Shown piece after piece: positions 6,863 through 14,450 of a stretch of DNA of 21,352 nucleotides. Each line of letters starts with the position of its first letter. The stretch's first letter is position 1. The stretch is from Avoscillospira sp045579045. GTDB taxonomy: Bacteria > Bacillota > Clostridia > Oscillospirales > Oscillospiraceae. Made by a program: the position numbers and the translations under genes. The DNA is taken from positions 1-21,352 of the forward strand of contig JAZNLL010000014.1 of the NCBI GenBank assembly GCA_045579045.1, read 5' to 3'. Under the pieces are notes generated by a model. That model worked only from the letters and a program-made list of their open reading frames with translations. It ran no database searches and was not told the origin of the DNA.

Positions 6863-8065
6863 ATGCGTACTGTAGTTATTGTAGACGGTGTAAGAACCGG
6901 TTTCGGCAAGATGGGCGGCAGCCTGCGGCAGTTTTCTATGTCCGATTTGGCTGCCAAGGCCATTGACGGCTTGCTTGATAAGACCCAGCTGCTGGAACGG
7001 GGCGGCACGGTAGAAGGTGTGTATATGGGCAGCGCCCTCCACGACCACGCCAGCTTCGCACCGGCCAGACTCAGCGTTTTGAAATCCAAGCTGGGCTATG
7101 ATGTATGGACCAGCTATATTGAGCGGCAGTGCGGCTCTGCCATTGATGCCATTAACCACGCAGCCGCCGCCATTATGATTGGCACTGCGGATGTTATGAT
7201 TGCCGGCGGCGCTGAATCCTACAGCCAGCTGTACAGCAAGTTCTCCATGTGCGTAGAACCCTATAAGTTGATTCCTCCTATGCCTATTCCTCAATGGTTG
7301 GGTGCCACTCCCGAGGATAACTGCGATATGATCACCACCGCAGAGAACATCGCCAAAATGTACGGAATCACCCGGCAGGAATGCGATGAATTCGCCTGTC
7401 GCAGCCAGATGCGTGCCGCTGCAGCCACCGAAAAGGGGTATTTCAAGGACGAGATCGTCCCCGTCGTGATTCCCGCCACCAGAAAGACGCCGGAGGTCGT
7501 GTTTGCAAGCGACGAATTCCTCCGTCCTACTACCACCATGGAGGGTCTTTCTGCTCTGAAGAGTGTGCAGCCTGACGGTGTTACTACTGCAGGTAACGCT
7601 TCCGGACGTAATGACGGTGCCGCTATGGTGCTGCTGATGACCGAAGAAAAGGCCAAAGAACTGGGTTACACGCCCTATGCCCGTTTTGTGATGGCAGGCA
7701 ACAGCGCTCTGGATCCCAAGCTGATGGGTCTCGGCCCTGTGAATGCCAGCCTGAACGCGCTGAAGAAGTCCGGTCTGAGCGTGGGTGACATTGATGTATG
7801 GGAGTGCAACGAGGCCTTTGCCGTTCAGAACCTGGGTGTGATCCGTGGTATTGAGAAAGCCTCCGGCTGCAGCATTGATCAAGCCAAGTGGAATCCCAAC
7901 GGCGGCGCCATTTCCTTCGGCCACCCCAACGGCGCATCCGGCGGCCGTATTGCCCAGTTTGCTATGCGCGAATTGGAGCGCAACGGAGGCAGATATGGTC
8001 TGTTCACCTCCTGCTGCGGCGGCGGTTTGGGCGTTGCCACCATTATCGAGAACCTCCGCAGATAA
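6863..8065 (+). CDS. Thiolase (acetyl-CoA acyltransferase)
   Basis: A 400-residue thiolase, the usual family length. It joins or splits acyl-CoAs by Claisen chemistry. The acyl-enzyme cysteine is C90 in ERQCGSAIDA. The second half has NEAFAVQ (about 315), GGAISFGHPNGASGGR with H354, and the second active-site cysteine in SCCGGGLG (C384, or the adjacent C385). The nucleophile motif has SA where most thiolases have SG, and two cysteines stand together at the second site, so it is a somewhat divergent member. In the context of the divergent CoA-transferase/3-hydroxyacyl-CoA dehydrogenase operon it most likely cleaves the 3-ketoacyl-CoA to acetyl-CoA plus a shorter acyl-CoA. Acetoacetyl-CoA formation is the alternative. 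It is monocistronic with its own promoter and terminator. The ATG is preceded by GGGGG. Confidence 0.94.
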   Translation: MRTVVIVDGVRTGFGKMGGSLRQFSMSDLAAKAIDGLLDKTQLLERGGTVEGVYMGSALHDHASFAPARLSVLKSKLGYDVWTSYIERQCGSAIDAINHAAAAIMIGTADVMIAGGAESYSQLYSKFSMCVEPYKLIPPMPIPQWLGATPEDNCDMITTAENIAKMYGITRQECDEFACRSQMRAAAATEKGYFKDEIVPVVIPATRKTPEVVFASDEFLRPTTTMEGLSALKSVQPDGVTTAGNASGRNDGAAMVLLMTEEKAKELGYTPYARFVMAGNSALDPKLMGLGPVNASLNALKKSGLSVGDIDVWECNEAFAVQNLGVIRGIEKASGCSIDQAKWNPNGGAISFGHPNGASGGRIAQFAMRELERNGGRYGLFTSCCGGGLGVATIIENLRR

Positions 8066-8142
8066 GCGCTTTGTTGGTTCGACAACCAGAATCCAATCAT
8101 GCATATAGAGAACGCTGCGAAGCGGATCGTTCCTCGATTCAT

Positions 8143-8180
8143 AAAAAAGACTCAGAAACCGAAGTTTCTGAGTCTTTTTT
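8143..8180. terminator. Bidirectional terminator between thiolase and Lpd genes
   Basis: A perfect 17-bp inverted repeat (8143-8159 with 8164-8180) with a CGAA loop is flanked by six A on one side and six T on the other. It serves the converging thiolase and 2-oxoacid dehydrogenase transcripts. Confidence 0.95.
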
Positions 8181-8224
8181 ATGGATTCCGGATTTGAACC
8201 GACGGTTCTGTCCGGTTTCCCTTA

Positions 8225-9616
8225 TTATTTTCCTTTGGGTGCATTCGTGCATCGGCCATGGCAGGCGTGGGCTGCTTCCATAATGACCTCTGAAACAGTG
8301 GGATGGGGGTGAACGGCATTGCCAATCTCACCAATCGTACCTTCGCAGGCCATAACAGCTACCACTTCCGCAGCAAGATCCGTTGCCCGGAGGCCAATTA
8401 CATGGAAGCCCAGAATCTCATCTGTCGTCCGGTCGAATACAAACTTCACAAAGCCTTTGTTTTCTCCGGCTGTCATCGCTTTTCCGTTTCCGGACAAATC
8501 AAACCGGCCGATACCGATATCTCTGCCTGTTTTACGGGCCTGTTCTTCTGTGAGACCCACCATGGCAGTTTCGGGATGACAGTACACACAGGATGGGATT
8601 TGGTTCAAATTCAGCTGCTTGACCGGTTTCCCGGCAATGTGATCTGCCACCAGCAATCCCTGTGCAGAGGCCACATGTGCCAGCAGCATTTTGCCGTTGA
8701 CATCTCCGATCGCGTACACACCGGGAACGCTGGTGCGGCACAGACCATCCACCTCTACAAATCCACGGCGATCCAGACGCATACCCAGCTTTTCCAGACC
8801 GATACCGCGGGTATTGGGCGTACGTCCACCCGCCATCAGCACTACATCACCCTCTGCCGTGCCGGATACACCGTCTTTGATCGAAGTATACCGAACCTTC
8901 AGACCCTCTTCGATAGACTGTACACGGACACCGGTGATCAGTTCTGCACCGTTGGACTTCAGTTCCGCTGCCACAAAATCGGCAACGTCTTTGTCCAGAG
9001 GGCCAAGAATCCGATCCAACATCTCGATGATAGTGACCTTCACGCCGAGTCGGCAGTAAAATGTTGCAAACTCAATACCGATGACACCGCCGCCCACAAT
9101 GACAATGTGTTTCGGGCAGGTTGTCATTTTCAGCAGTCCGGTAGAATCCACCACGCCGGGCAGTTCCGTGCCGGGGATGGGAATGCGAGCCGGTTCGGAG
9201 CCGGTGGCAAGAATAATGTGATTACACTGCAGCACCTCTCCGCTGTCCAACTTTACTGTATGTTGATCTTCCAGCACCGCAGCAGCCCGGAAAACCGTAA
9301 CGCCATGGTTTTTTTCCAGAAAGGCAATGCCGCTGCGCAGCTGCCGGACAACAGCATCTTTTCGCTCGACGATCTTTGCATAATCGAATGACACATCATG
9401 GGCAGTAATACCGAATGCATCGCCGTGCCGTGCAGTATCATATACCTCGGCAGCGTGCAGCAGCGCTTTGGTCGGGATACAGCCACGGTTCAGACAGGTA
9501 CCACCCAGGTCTGCCTTTTCAACCAGCGCAGTTTTCAGTCCATTTTGGCTCAGGCGGATCGCGCATTCATAGCCGCCGGGACCGCCGCCCACGACAACCG
9601 CATCAAATTTCTGCAT
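8225..9616 (-). CDS. lpdA: Dihydrolipoyl dehydrogenase (E3)
   Basis: This flavoprotein reoxidises the dihydrolipoyl arm of E2 and passes electrons to NAD+. The N-terminal FAD motif is VVVGGGPGGYECA (8-20). The redox disulfide is C41/C46 in GGTCLNRGCIPTKAL. A second Rossmann motif, IVIVGGGVIGIEFA, binds NAD. The C-terminal interface carries the catalytic base H439 and E444 in HPHPTVSE. At 463 residues with no N-terminal lipoyl domain, it is the simple form. It is the last gene of the E1alpha-E1beta-E2-E3 operon, 10 bp behind E2, with GGAGG 8 bases before the ATG. Being in the cluster, it is probably dedicated to this complex. Confidence 0.96.
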   Translation of the reverse strand: MQKFDAVVVGGGPGGYECAIRLSQNGLKTALVEKADLGGTCLNRGCIPTKALLHAAEVYDTARHGDAFGITAHDVSFDYAKIVERKDAVVRQLRSGIAFLEKNHGVTVFRAAAVLEDQHTVKLDSGEVLQCNHIILATGSEPARIPIPGTELPGVVDSTGLLKMTTCPKHIVIVGGGVIGIEFATFYCRLGVKVTIIEMLDRILGPLDKDVADFVAAELKSNGAELITGVRVQSIEEGLKVRYTSIKDGVSGTAEGDVVLMAGGRTPNTRGIGLEKLGMRLDRRGFVEVDGLCRTSVPGVYAIGDVNGKMLLAHVASAQGLLVADHIAGKPVKQLNLNQIPSCVYCHPETAMVGLTEEQARKTGRDIGIGRFDLSGNGKAMTAGENKGFVKFVFDRTTDEILGFHVIGLRATDLAAEVVAVMACEGTIGEIGNAVHPHPTVSEVIMEAAHACHGRCTNAPKGK

Positions 9617-9626
9617 ATGGTCCTCC

Positions 9627-10973
9627 TCAGATCAGCAGCACCGGGTTCTGCAGATAGCTCTTCAGCTTCTGCAAGAATTTGGCTGCGTCAGCACCGTCAA
9701 TGATTCTGTGGTCATAGCTCAGGCAAAGGACACACATGGACCGGATCGCAATTTCGTCTTCGCCCTCAGCATTGGTGATCACCACCGGTGTTTTGGCAAT
9801 CTTGCCCACAGCCAGAATGGCAGATTCAGGCGGGTTGATGATCGCTACAAAATCATCCAGATCAAACATGCCCAGAGAAGACACGGTAAATGTGCCGCCA
9901 TGGTAATCTGCATCCGTCAGCTTGCCGTCGCGGGCTTTTTCAATCAGTTCCGCAGATTTGGCAGCAATGCCGGAAAGGCCAATGACATCTGCATCCTTGA
10001 TCACAGGTACGATCAGACCGCCGGGAACAGAAACGGCCGTACCAATGTTGACATAGTCATGATACACAATGTTGTTTCCATCCACAGAGGCATTGAGAAT
10101 GGGGAAATCCTGCAGTGCCTTGGCACAGGCACGGACAATGATGTCGTTATAGGAAATCTTAATTCCCATATCTTTGTACTGCTTACGCAGTGCGATAGCC
10201 GCAGTCATATCCACGCTCATGCGATGATTTGTCTGAGCGTTGGTATTTTTGCTGGCCAGCATATTGTTGGAGATGGCTTTTCGCATACCGCTCATACGTT
10301 CCGTATGCGTGCCGCGGCCTGCCTGTACAGGCTGTTCGGCAGGTGCTGCGGCAACAGGTTCCTGTGCGGGCAAATCGGCCACAGTGATCTTGCCGCCAAT
10401 GCCGGTACCGGAAACACCTGCCAGATCCAAACCCTGTGCTTTGGCAATGTTGGATGCCAGCGGTGTTGCCTTGGGCTGTTTCTGCTCGTAAGCCAGCACA
10501 TCCCGCTCGATGATACTGCCATCGTTGCCGGTGGGGGTAATGCCGGTATAGTCAATTCCACGCTCTTCAGCCGTCATTTTTGCACGAGGCGAAATAAACA
10601 CTCGCTCTCCGGCTTCCGGTGCTTTGGGTGCAACTGCCTGGGCAGCTTCGGGAGCGGCTTCGGGAGCAGCTTCATTGGTCGTTTCGGGAGCAGGTGCAGA
10701 TGCGGCTCCGCCCAAAAATGCGGAAATATCCTCGCCCGGTTCACCGATGACAGCGATCAGTTCCGTGATGGGAACCGTGTCGCCTTCGGGGTGGACGATC
10801 TTCAGCAGCGTACCGGAAGCCTCGGCATCCATGGTGATGGTCAGTTTGTCTGTTTCCATTTCAAACAACGGCGTACCGACAGTAACGGCTTCACCTTCCT
10901 GCTTCAACCAGCTTGTGATGGTGCCTTCCGTCATCATCAGACCTTGCTTGGGCATAATTACCTTGCTAGCCAT
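9627..10973 (-). CDS. Dihydrolipoamide acyltransferase (E2) of a 2-oxoacid/acetoin dehydrogenase complex
   Basis: E2 forms the core of the complex and transfers the acyl group from lipoate to CoA. One lipoyl domain (about 1-80) carries the target lysine K43 in METDKLTITM. An Ala/Pro/Glu-rich linker (about 85-122) follows. Two segments then resemble peripheral-subunit-binding domains: VFISPRAKMTAEERGIDYTG (from about 125) and PLASNIAKAQGLDLAGVSGT (from about 171). A second Ala/Pro linker leads to the catalytic domain (about 220-448), with the active-site H422 and D426 in LSYDHRIIDGAD. Most single-lipoyl E2 proteins have one binding domain, so the duplicated one is notable. AAGGAGG precedes the ATG, 12 bp after the E1beta stop. 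Acyl specificity (acetyl, branched-chain or acetoin-derived) is not resolved. Confidence 0.94.
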   Translation of the reverse strand: MASKVIMPKQGLMMTEGTITSWLKQEGEAVTVGTPLFEMETDKLTITMDAEASGTLLKIVHPEGDTVPITELIAVIGEPGEDISAFLGGAASAPAPETTNEAAPEAAPEAAQAVAPKAPEAGERVFISPRAKMTAEERGIDYTGITPTGNDGSIIERDVLAYEQKQPKATPLASNIAKAQGLDLAGVSGTGIGGKITVADLPAQEPVAAAPAEQPVQAGRGTHTERMSGMRKAISNNMLASKNTNAQTNHRMSVDMTAAIALRKQYKDMGIKISYNDIIVRACAKALQDFPILNASVDGNNIVYHDYVNIGTAVSVPGGLIVPVIKDADVIGLSGIAAKSAELIEKARDGKLTDADYHGGTFTVSSLGMFDLDDFVAIINPPESAILAVGKIAKTPVVITNAEGEDEIAIRSMCVLCLSYDHRIIDGADAAKFLQKLKSYLQNPVLLI

Positions 10974-10985
10974 AGGTTCTCCTCC

Positions 10986-11969
10986 TTATCTGCTGAGAGT
11001 CTTTTTGCATGCGGCTACGATATCCGCCACCTGCGGCACCACAGCCTTTTCCAGATTGGGATTGAACGGCAGCGGGCACTGTTTGGCGCCTACACGCACC
11101 GGTGCTGCATCCATATAACGGAACACATGATCCATTACCTGGCTCTCGATCTCGGAGCCCCAGCCACCGACAGTACAAGCTTCATGAACCGTAACCAAAT
11201 GACCGGTCTTTTTCACACTCTCGCAGATGGTATCGATATCCAGCGGATAAAGGGTGCGGGGATCGATCACTTCGGCAGAAATGCCCTCTTTTGCCAGCTC
11301 TTCCGCTGCCTTCAGGGCTTCTCCCACATAGAACTGGGTGGCCACGATGGTCACATCTGTGCCTTTGCGCTTGATATCTGCCACACCAAAGGGGATCATA
11401 TACTCAGGATCATCAGGAACTTCCCATTTTCCGCCCTTGTAGAGCTTCTTGTGCTCAAAGAACAGGACAGGATTGTCATCACGAATGGCGGTTCTCAGCA
11501 GACCCACTGCATCTGCAGCAGTAGAGGGCACCACGATCTTCAGGCCGGGAATATTCAGAAACAGGCTTTCCACAGACTGAGAATGGGTAGCTGCATTGCC
11601 GCCACCAACACCCTGCTGGCCGCGAATGACCAGCGGAATCTTTGCCTTGCCGCCAAACACATATCGGGTCTTGGCGATCTGATTCAGAATCTGGTCCATG
11701 CAAACAAAGGTAAAGTCCATGTACATCAGTTCCACGATGGGCCGCATGCCTGTACAGGCCGCGCCCAGACCGGCACCCACAAATGCAGCTTCAGAGATCG
11801 GTGTCTGCCGGATACGCTCACGGCCAAACTCTTCCAGCAAGCCCTTGCTGGCACCGTAGATGCCGCCGATGACACCTACATCCTCGCCCATGACGAACAC
11901 ATCGGGATCTCGGCGCATTTCTTCTGCAATGGTCCGTGCGATAGCAGCGGTAAAAAGCATTTCACTCAT
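10986..11969 (-). CDS. 2-oxoacid/acetoin dehydrogenase E1 component, beta subunit
   Basis: With E1alpha this subunit forms the thiamine-diphosphate decarboxylase of the complex. The 327 residues match the family. MGEDVGVIGGIYGASKGL and TPISEAAFVGAGLGAA are typical, with the cofactor-activating glutamate in SEAAF. HSQSVESLFLNIPGLKIVVP and IDPRTLYPLDIDTI are the usual C-terminal landmarks. A GGAGG sits 8 bases before the ATG, 16 bp after the E1alpha stop, so the pair is made together. Sequence style resembles AcoB and PdhB about equally. Without a database comparison the substrate stays open. Confidence 0.94.
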   Translation of the reverse strand: MSEMLFTAAIARTIAEEMRRDPDVFVMGEDVGVIGGIYGASKGLLEEFGRERIRQTPISEAAFVGAGLGAACTGMRPIVELMYMDFTFVCMDQILNQIAKTRYVFGGKAKIPLVIRGQQGVGGGNAATHSQSVESLFLNIPGLKIVVPSTAADAVGLLRTAIRDDNPVLFFEHKKLYKGGKWEVPDDPEYMIPFGVADIKRKGTDVTIVATQFYVGEALKAAEELAKEGISAEVIDPRTLYPLDIDTICESVKKTGHLVTVHEACTVGGWGSEIESQVMDHVFRYMDAAPVRVGAKQCPLPFNPNLEKAVVPQVADIVAACKKTLSR

Positions 11970-11985
11970 GTTTGTAACCTCCTAC

Positions 11986-12951
11986 TCAGCCTTCATAAAA
12001 CACATCGTCCATGACATGTGCCGGATCAGGTTCGGGACTGTTGACGGCAAACTCCAATGCCTCTTCCATGGCCTTGCGGACTTTCTCTTCGATTGCTGCA
12101 ACAGCATCCTCATCCGCCAGACCCAGTTCGATCATCCGGTTGCGGAAGCGCATGATAGGCTCATTGGCTTTCAGCTGCTCCACTTCTCCCTCGGGACGAT
12201 ACAGTTCCGGGTCGCCGGTCCAGTGGCCCATCCACCGTCCGGTCTTGCACTCCAGCAGTACGGGACCCTGGCCGGACTGGACGTGCGCCACTGCCTGCTC
12301 CATTGCTTCACAGATGGCTTCCACGTCGTTTCCGTCCACGGAGAATGCAGGCATTCCGTAGCCGGCAGCACGGTCTGTAATATTGCCGGTGGGAATGTTG
12401 TCCTCCAGCGGCAAGCTGATGGCATAGCCGTTGTTTTCCACACAGAAAATGATGGGCAGTTTCCATACAGCGGCCAGGTTCATGCTCTCATGGGCAGTAC
12501 CCTGGCTACAGGCGCCGTCACCGAAGAAAGACACGGCAAAGCGGTCTTTTTTCCCCTTCATTTTCATGCTCAAAGCTGCGCCCACTGCCATGGGGATGCC
12601 GCCGCCCACAATGGCGTTGGCGCCCAGATTGCCTTTGGAAAAATCGGCAATGTGCATGGAACCGCTGCGTCCGCGGCAGTAACCGGTGTCCCGGCCCATG
12701 AGCTCTGCCAGCGTTTTTCCCAATTCGCCGCCCTTGGCAATACAATGACCGTGTCCACGGTGGGTGCTGGTGATGCAATCCTCGTCCGTCATATAGGAAC
12801 AGACGGAAGCGGCAATCGCCTCTTCACCCAAATAAAGATGGACGGAACCGTGAATCCTGTTTTCGCAGAACAGGGTCCATGCGGTTTCCTCAAAGCTGCG
12901 GATCTCCAGCATTTTTTCATAGATCCATAATGCTCGTTCTTTGGTGATCAT
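11986..12951 (-). CDS. 2-oxoacid/acetoin dehydrogenase E1 component, alpha subunit
   Basis: This is the first gene of the complex operon, 321 residues. The thiamine-diphosphate motif runs from GDG (144-146) to ENN (172-174). HRGHGHCIAKGG around H64 and SMHIADFSKGNLGANAIVGG are conserved active-site and loop elements. The last of these most resembles acetoin dehydrogenase AcoA, but pyruvate and branched-chain enzymes share it. The ATG follows AAGGAGG at good spacing. Acetoin operons are usually switched on by AcoR and sigma-54. I see neither a GG/GC -24/-12 element nor acoR here, but a divergent AraC-family gene and a sigma-A-type promoter. So either control has been rewired or the substrate is not acetoin. 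Confidence 0.93.
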   Translation of the reverse strand: MITKERALWIYEKMLEIRSFEETAWTLFCENRIHGSVHLYLGEEAIAASVCSYMTDEDCITSTHRGHGHCIAKGGELGKTLAELMGRDTGYCRGRSGSMHIADFSKGNLGANAIVGGGIPMAVGAALSMKMKGKKDRFAVSFFGDGACSQGTAHESMNLAAVWKLPIIFCVENNGYAISLPLEDNIPTGNITDRAAGYGMPAFSVDGNDVEAICEAMEQAVAHVQSGQGPVLLECKTGRWMGHWTGDPELYRPEGEVEQLKANEPIMRFRNRMIELGLADEDAVAAIEEKVRKAMEEALEFAVNSPEPDPAHVMDDVFYEG

Positions 12952-13037
12952 AATGCTCCTCCTTGCAGAAATAAATTACATTTCAATGTTGTTCGCATTC
13001 TATTCACGAAAAACCATATGAAAGACCACACAAACGT

Positions 13038-13070
13038 CTGATAGAGAATATAAAAATATTCATCTGTTAG
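13038..13070. promoter_or_regulatory. Large imperfect inverted repeat at the E1alpha transcription start
   Basis: CTGATAGAGAATAT (13038-13051) and ATATTCATCTGTTAG (13056-13070) form an inverted repeat around AAAA with three imperfections (two mismatches and one unpaired base). It begins just past the minus-strand -10 box, covering the predicted start site. Further copies of the GAATAT half-motif occur at 13074-13079 and, as GAAAATAT, at 13105-13112. This looks like a regulator-binding region, probably for the adjacent AraC-family protein. Confidence 0.5.
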
Positions 13071-13072
13071 TG

Positions 13073-13101
13073 AGAATATCACACTTATTTTCCTGTGTCA
13101 A
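13073..13101 (-). promoter_or_regulatory. Sigma-A promoter of the E1alpha-E3 operon
   Basis: On the minus strand TTGACA (13101-13096), 17 bp and TATTCT (13078-13073). Transcription would start near 13066, giving a leader of about 115 bases before the E1alpha ATG. Confidence 0.75.
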
Positions 13102-13173
13102 TGTGAAAATATTTTGTTGCAGCAATTCTCTACATTTTCGTATTTCCTATTGTGCGTCTACATCCACACCATT

Positions 13174-13202
13174 TTGACGCGGTGCAGAAAAGTGAATATA
13201 AT
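13174..13202 (+). promoter_or_regulatory. Upstream promoter P1 of the AraC-family gene
   Basis: TTGACG (13174-13179), a 17-bp spacer and a perfect TATAAT (13197-13202) lie about 155 bp before the start codon. Confidence 0.8.
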
Positions 13203-13227
13203 ACAAAAATAAAATATGTTTGTAAAC

Positions 13228-13256
13228 TTGCAGCCTACGCTTGTTTCAAGTATAAT
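13228..13256 (+). promoter_or_regulatory. Downstream promoter P2 of the AraC-family gene
   Basis: TTGCAG (13228-13233), 17 bp and a perfect TATAAT (13251-13256) form a second promoter in tandem, 54 bp after P1. The weaker -35 suggests it may need an activator. Confidence 0.7.
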
Positions 13257-13266
13257 AAAAGGTAAT

Positions 13267-13346
13267 ATGAAATACGCTTTGATCAACAGACCGTCAACGC
13301 AGACTGCGGTCTGTGTATACAGCTTGAAACAGGCGGTACAGCCGCC
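13267..13346 (+). promoter_or_regulatory. Structured leader of the AraC-family mRNA, with possible upstream ORF
   Basis: Two hairpins precede the start codon: an 8-bp stem (13286-13293 with 13307-13314) and GGCGG-TACAG-CCGCC (13332-13346), which abuts the ribosome-binding site. An ATG at 13267 behind AAAAGG opens a 68-codon frame that runs through the regulator's start into its coding region in another frame (stop ends at 13473). Together these could allow translational control of the regulator. The ORF's product is not recognisable. Confidence 0.35.
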
Positions 13347-13358
13347 GGAAGGAGTCCT

Positions 13359-14246
13359 ATGGGTGTTTTGGATTATGGCGCAGACGTCCTCTGGGTTTCC
13401 AGAGCCGCTTTGCCCGCAAATTGGGGTACCAAGCCCCATTCACATGAAGCCTTTTATCATTTGGCCTATGTGACCTCCGGTTCAGCTGTCTGGACCGTGG
13501 ACGGAGATTCATTTCCCGCGCAGGCAGGAACCTGTATCAACGTCCCTCCCAATGTTTCCCATTGCATGTGCACGACAGATGACCCTTGCGAGATCTATGA
13601 GATCAAATATGCCATATCCCAGCAAGGCTTAGCTCGCAATTTTGGCCCTTGCGGACAGGTTTTTCAGGGAGATACCCTTCTTGCTGAACTGATTTCCGCC
13701 GTGTACGATGTCAGCCGTCACCGAACCGTGCAGGCCCGCAGAGAAGGCAACAGTTTTCTTTCCGCTATGCTGCATCATATTCTCCGATTGACAAAATCAG
13801 AAAAAGAAGAGCAGACCAGCGAATTTCTGAACACGGCAGGTTTTTCCTCTGCCACCAGAATGACCGTCCAATATGTCAACGAGCACTATATGGACGATGT
13901 CTCTTTGGAAACGGTATCCGCTGTCACAGGCTATAATCGCAATTATATCTGCACTGCATTCAAGCGCGACTGCGGCTTCACTGTCAGCACCTACCTGAAT
14001 TATGTCCGCATCTTCCATGCGGCGGAAATGATCGCATACGGAGATTACACGCTGCAGCAGATCTGTACAGCGGTTGGATTTAATGACATGAGCTATTTTA
14101 CGAAAACCTTCCGTAAAATCGTGGGTGTACCTCCCGGGCAGTACCGACAGGCTTTCCCTGACAACATCTTCCTGACCACAGACGTGGATCATAATCAGGA
14201 CGGTTACACCCTTCCGGTCTGGGCAGGCAGATTATTCCGCAAATAA
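13359..14246 (+). CDS. AraC-family transcriptional regulator with N-terminal cupin domain
   Basis: The 295 residues begin with an AraC-type cupin ligand-binding domain (about 15-90). PHSHE (H27, H29, E30) and VPPNVSH (H68) could bind a metal or ligand. The DNA-binding domain (about 165-263) has both helix-turn-helix units: VSLETVSAVTGYNRNYICTA and YTLQQICTAVGFNDMSYFTK, followed by the VGVPPGQYR signature. A C-terminal tail of about 30 residues follows. It is transcribed divergently from the 2-oxoacid dehydrogenase operon with a 407-bp shared region, the usual arrangement for a local substrate-responsive activator. AAGGAG sits 4 bases before the ATG. The likely inducer is the substrate of the dehydrogenase or a related metabolite, which is inference. 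Confidence 0.92.
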   Translation: MGVLDYGADVLWVSRAALPANWGTKPHSHEAFYHLAYVTSGSAVWTVDGDSFPAQAGTCINVPPNVSHCMCTTDDPCEIYEIKYAISQQGLARNFGPCGQVFQGDTLLAELISAVYDVSRHRTVQARREGNSFLSAMLHHILRLTKSEKEEQTSEFLNTAGFSSATRMTVQYVNEHYMDDVSLETVSAVTGYNRNYICTAFKRDCGFTVSTYLNYVRIFHAAEMIAYGDYTLQQICTAVGFNDMSYFTKTFRKIVGVPPGQYRQAFPDNIFLTTDVDHNQDGYTLPVWAGRLFRK

Positions 14247-14312
14247 CGTGCCGATGCCTTTCTGTCTCCCGAAAACACAGCAGCAGGGCAAACGGAATAG
14301 CCATCCGCAAAC

Positions 14313-14374
14313 GAACTGCACCCCATTTGTCAGACAAGTACGGTATACTTATCCTGAGAAATGGGGTGCAGTTC
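14313..14374. repeat. 62-bp long hairpin with IS150-like ends (MITE-like or IS remnant)
   Basis: GAACTGCACCCCATTT (14313-14328) is repeated exactly inverted at 14359-14374. The pairing continues inward with TCAG/CTGA and AAGTA/TACTT around a CGGTA loop, so almost the whole 62 bp folds into one hairpin. The arm sequence (ACTGCACCCCATTTGTCAGACA) recalls the terminal repeats of IS150-type IS3-family elements, as I remember them. No transposase is present. It lies in the 204-bp gap between the converging araC-type and deoR-type genes and could also serve as a terminator, though the nearest T runs are about 17 bases past the stem. The rest of the gap is AT-rich with nothing else recognisable. Confidence 0.6.
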
Positions 14375-14450
14375 ACATTCAGTCAGCGCTTTTCTTTTTT
14401 ATATACTATATAAATATGATACGCGCGAAACTTTTTAACGGGCTGCAGAG

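Noticed and set aside
6794..8104. 436-codon open frame opposite the thiolase
   Set aside because: It has no recognisable domain and is fully explained as the antisense shadow of the thiolase gene.
8180..8215. Minus-strand GGTTCAAATCC, like a tRNA T-arm, next to the Lpd gene
   Set aside because: Only the T-loop-like part fits and one stem pair fails. There is no acceptor, D or anticodon arm, and the upstream bases are the end of the Lpd gene.
9708..12014. Long 768-codon open frame on the plus strand
   Set aside because: It is antisense to E2 and E1beta, which have clear motifs. The translation is low-complexity His/Cys/Gly-rich shadow sequence.
12952..13358. Sigma-54 promoter expected for an acetoin operon
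   Set aside because: No TGGCAC-N5-TTGC-like element was found on either strand, while a good sigma-A-type promoter is present.
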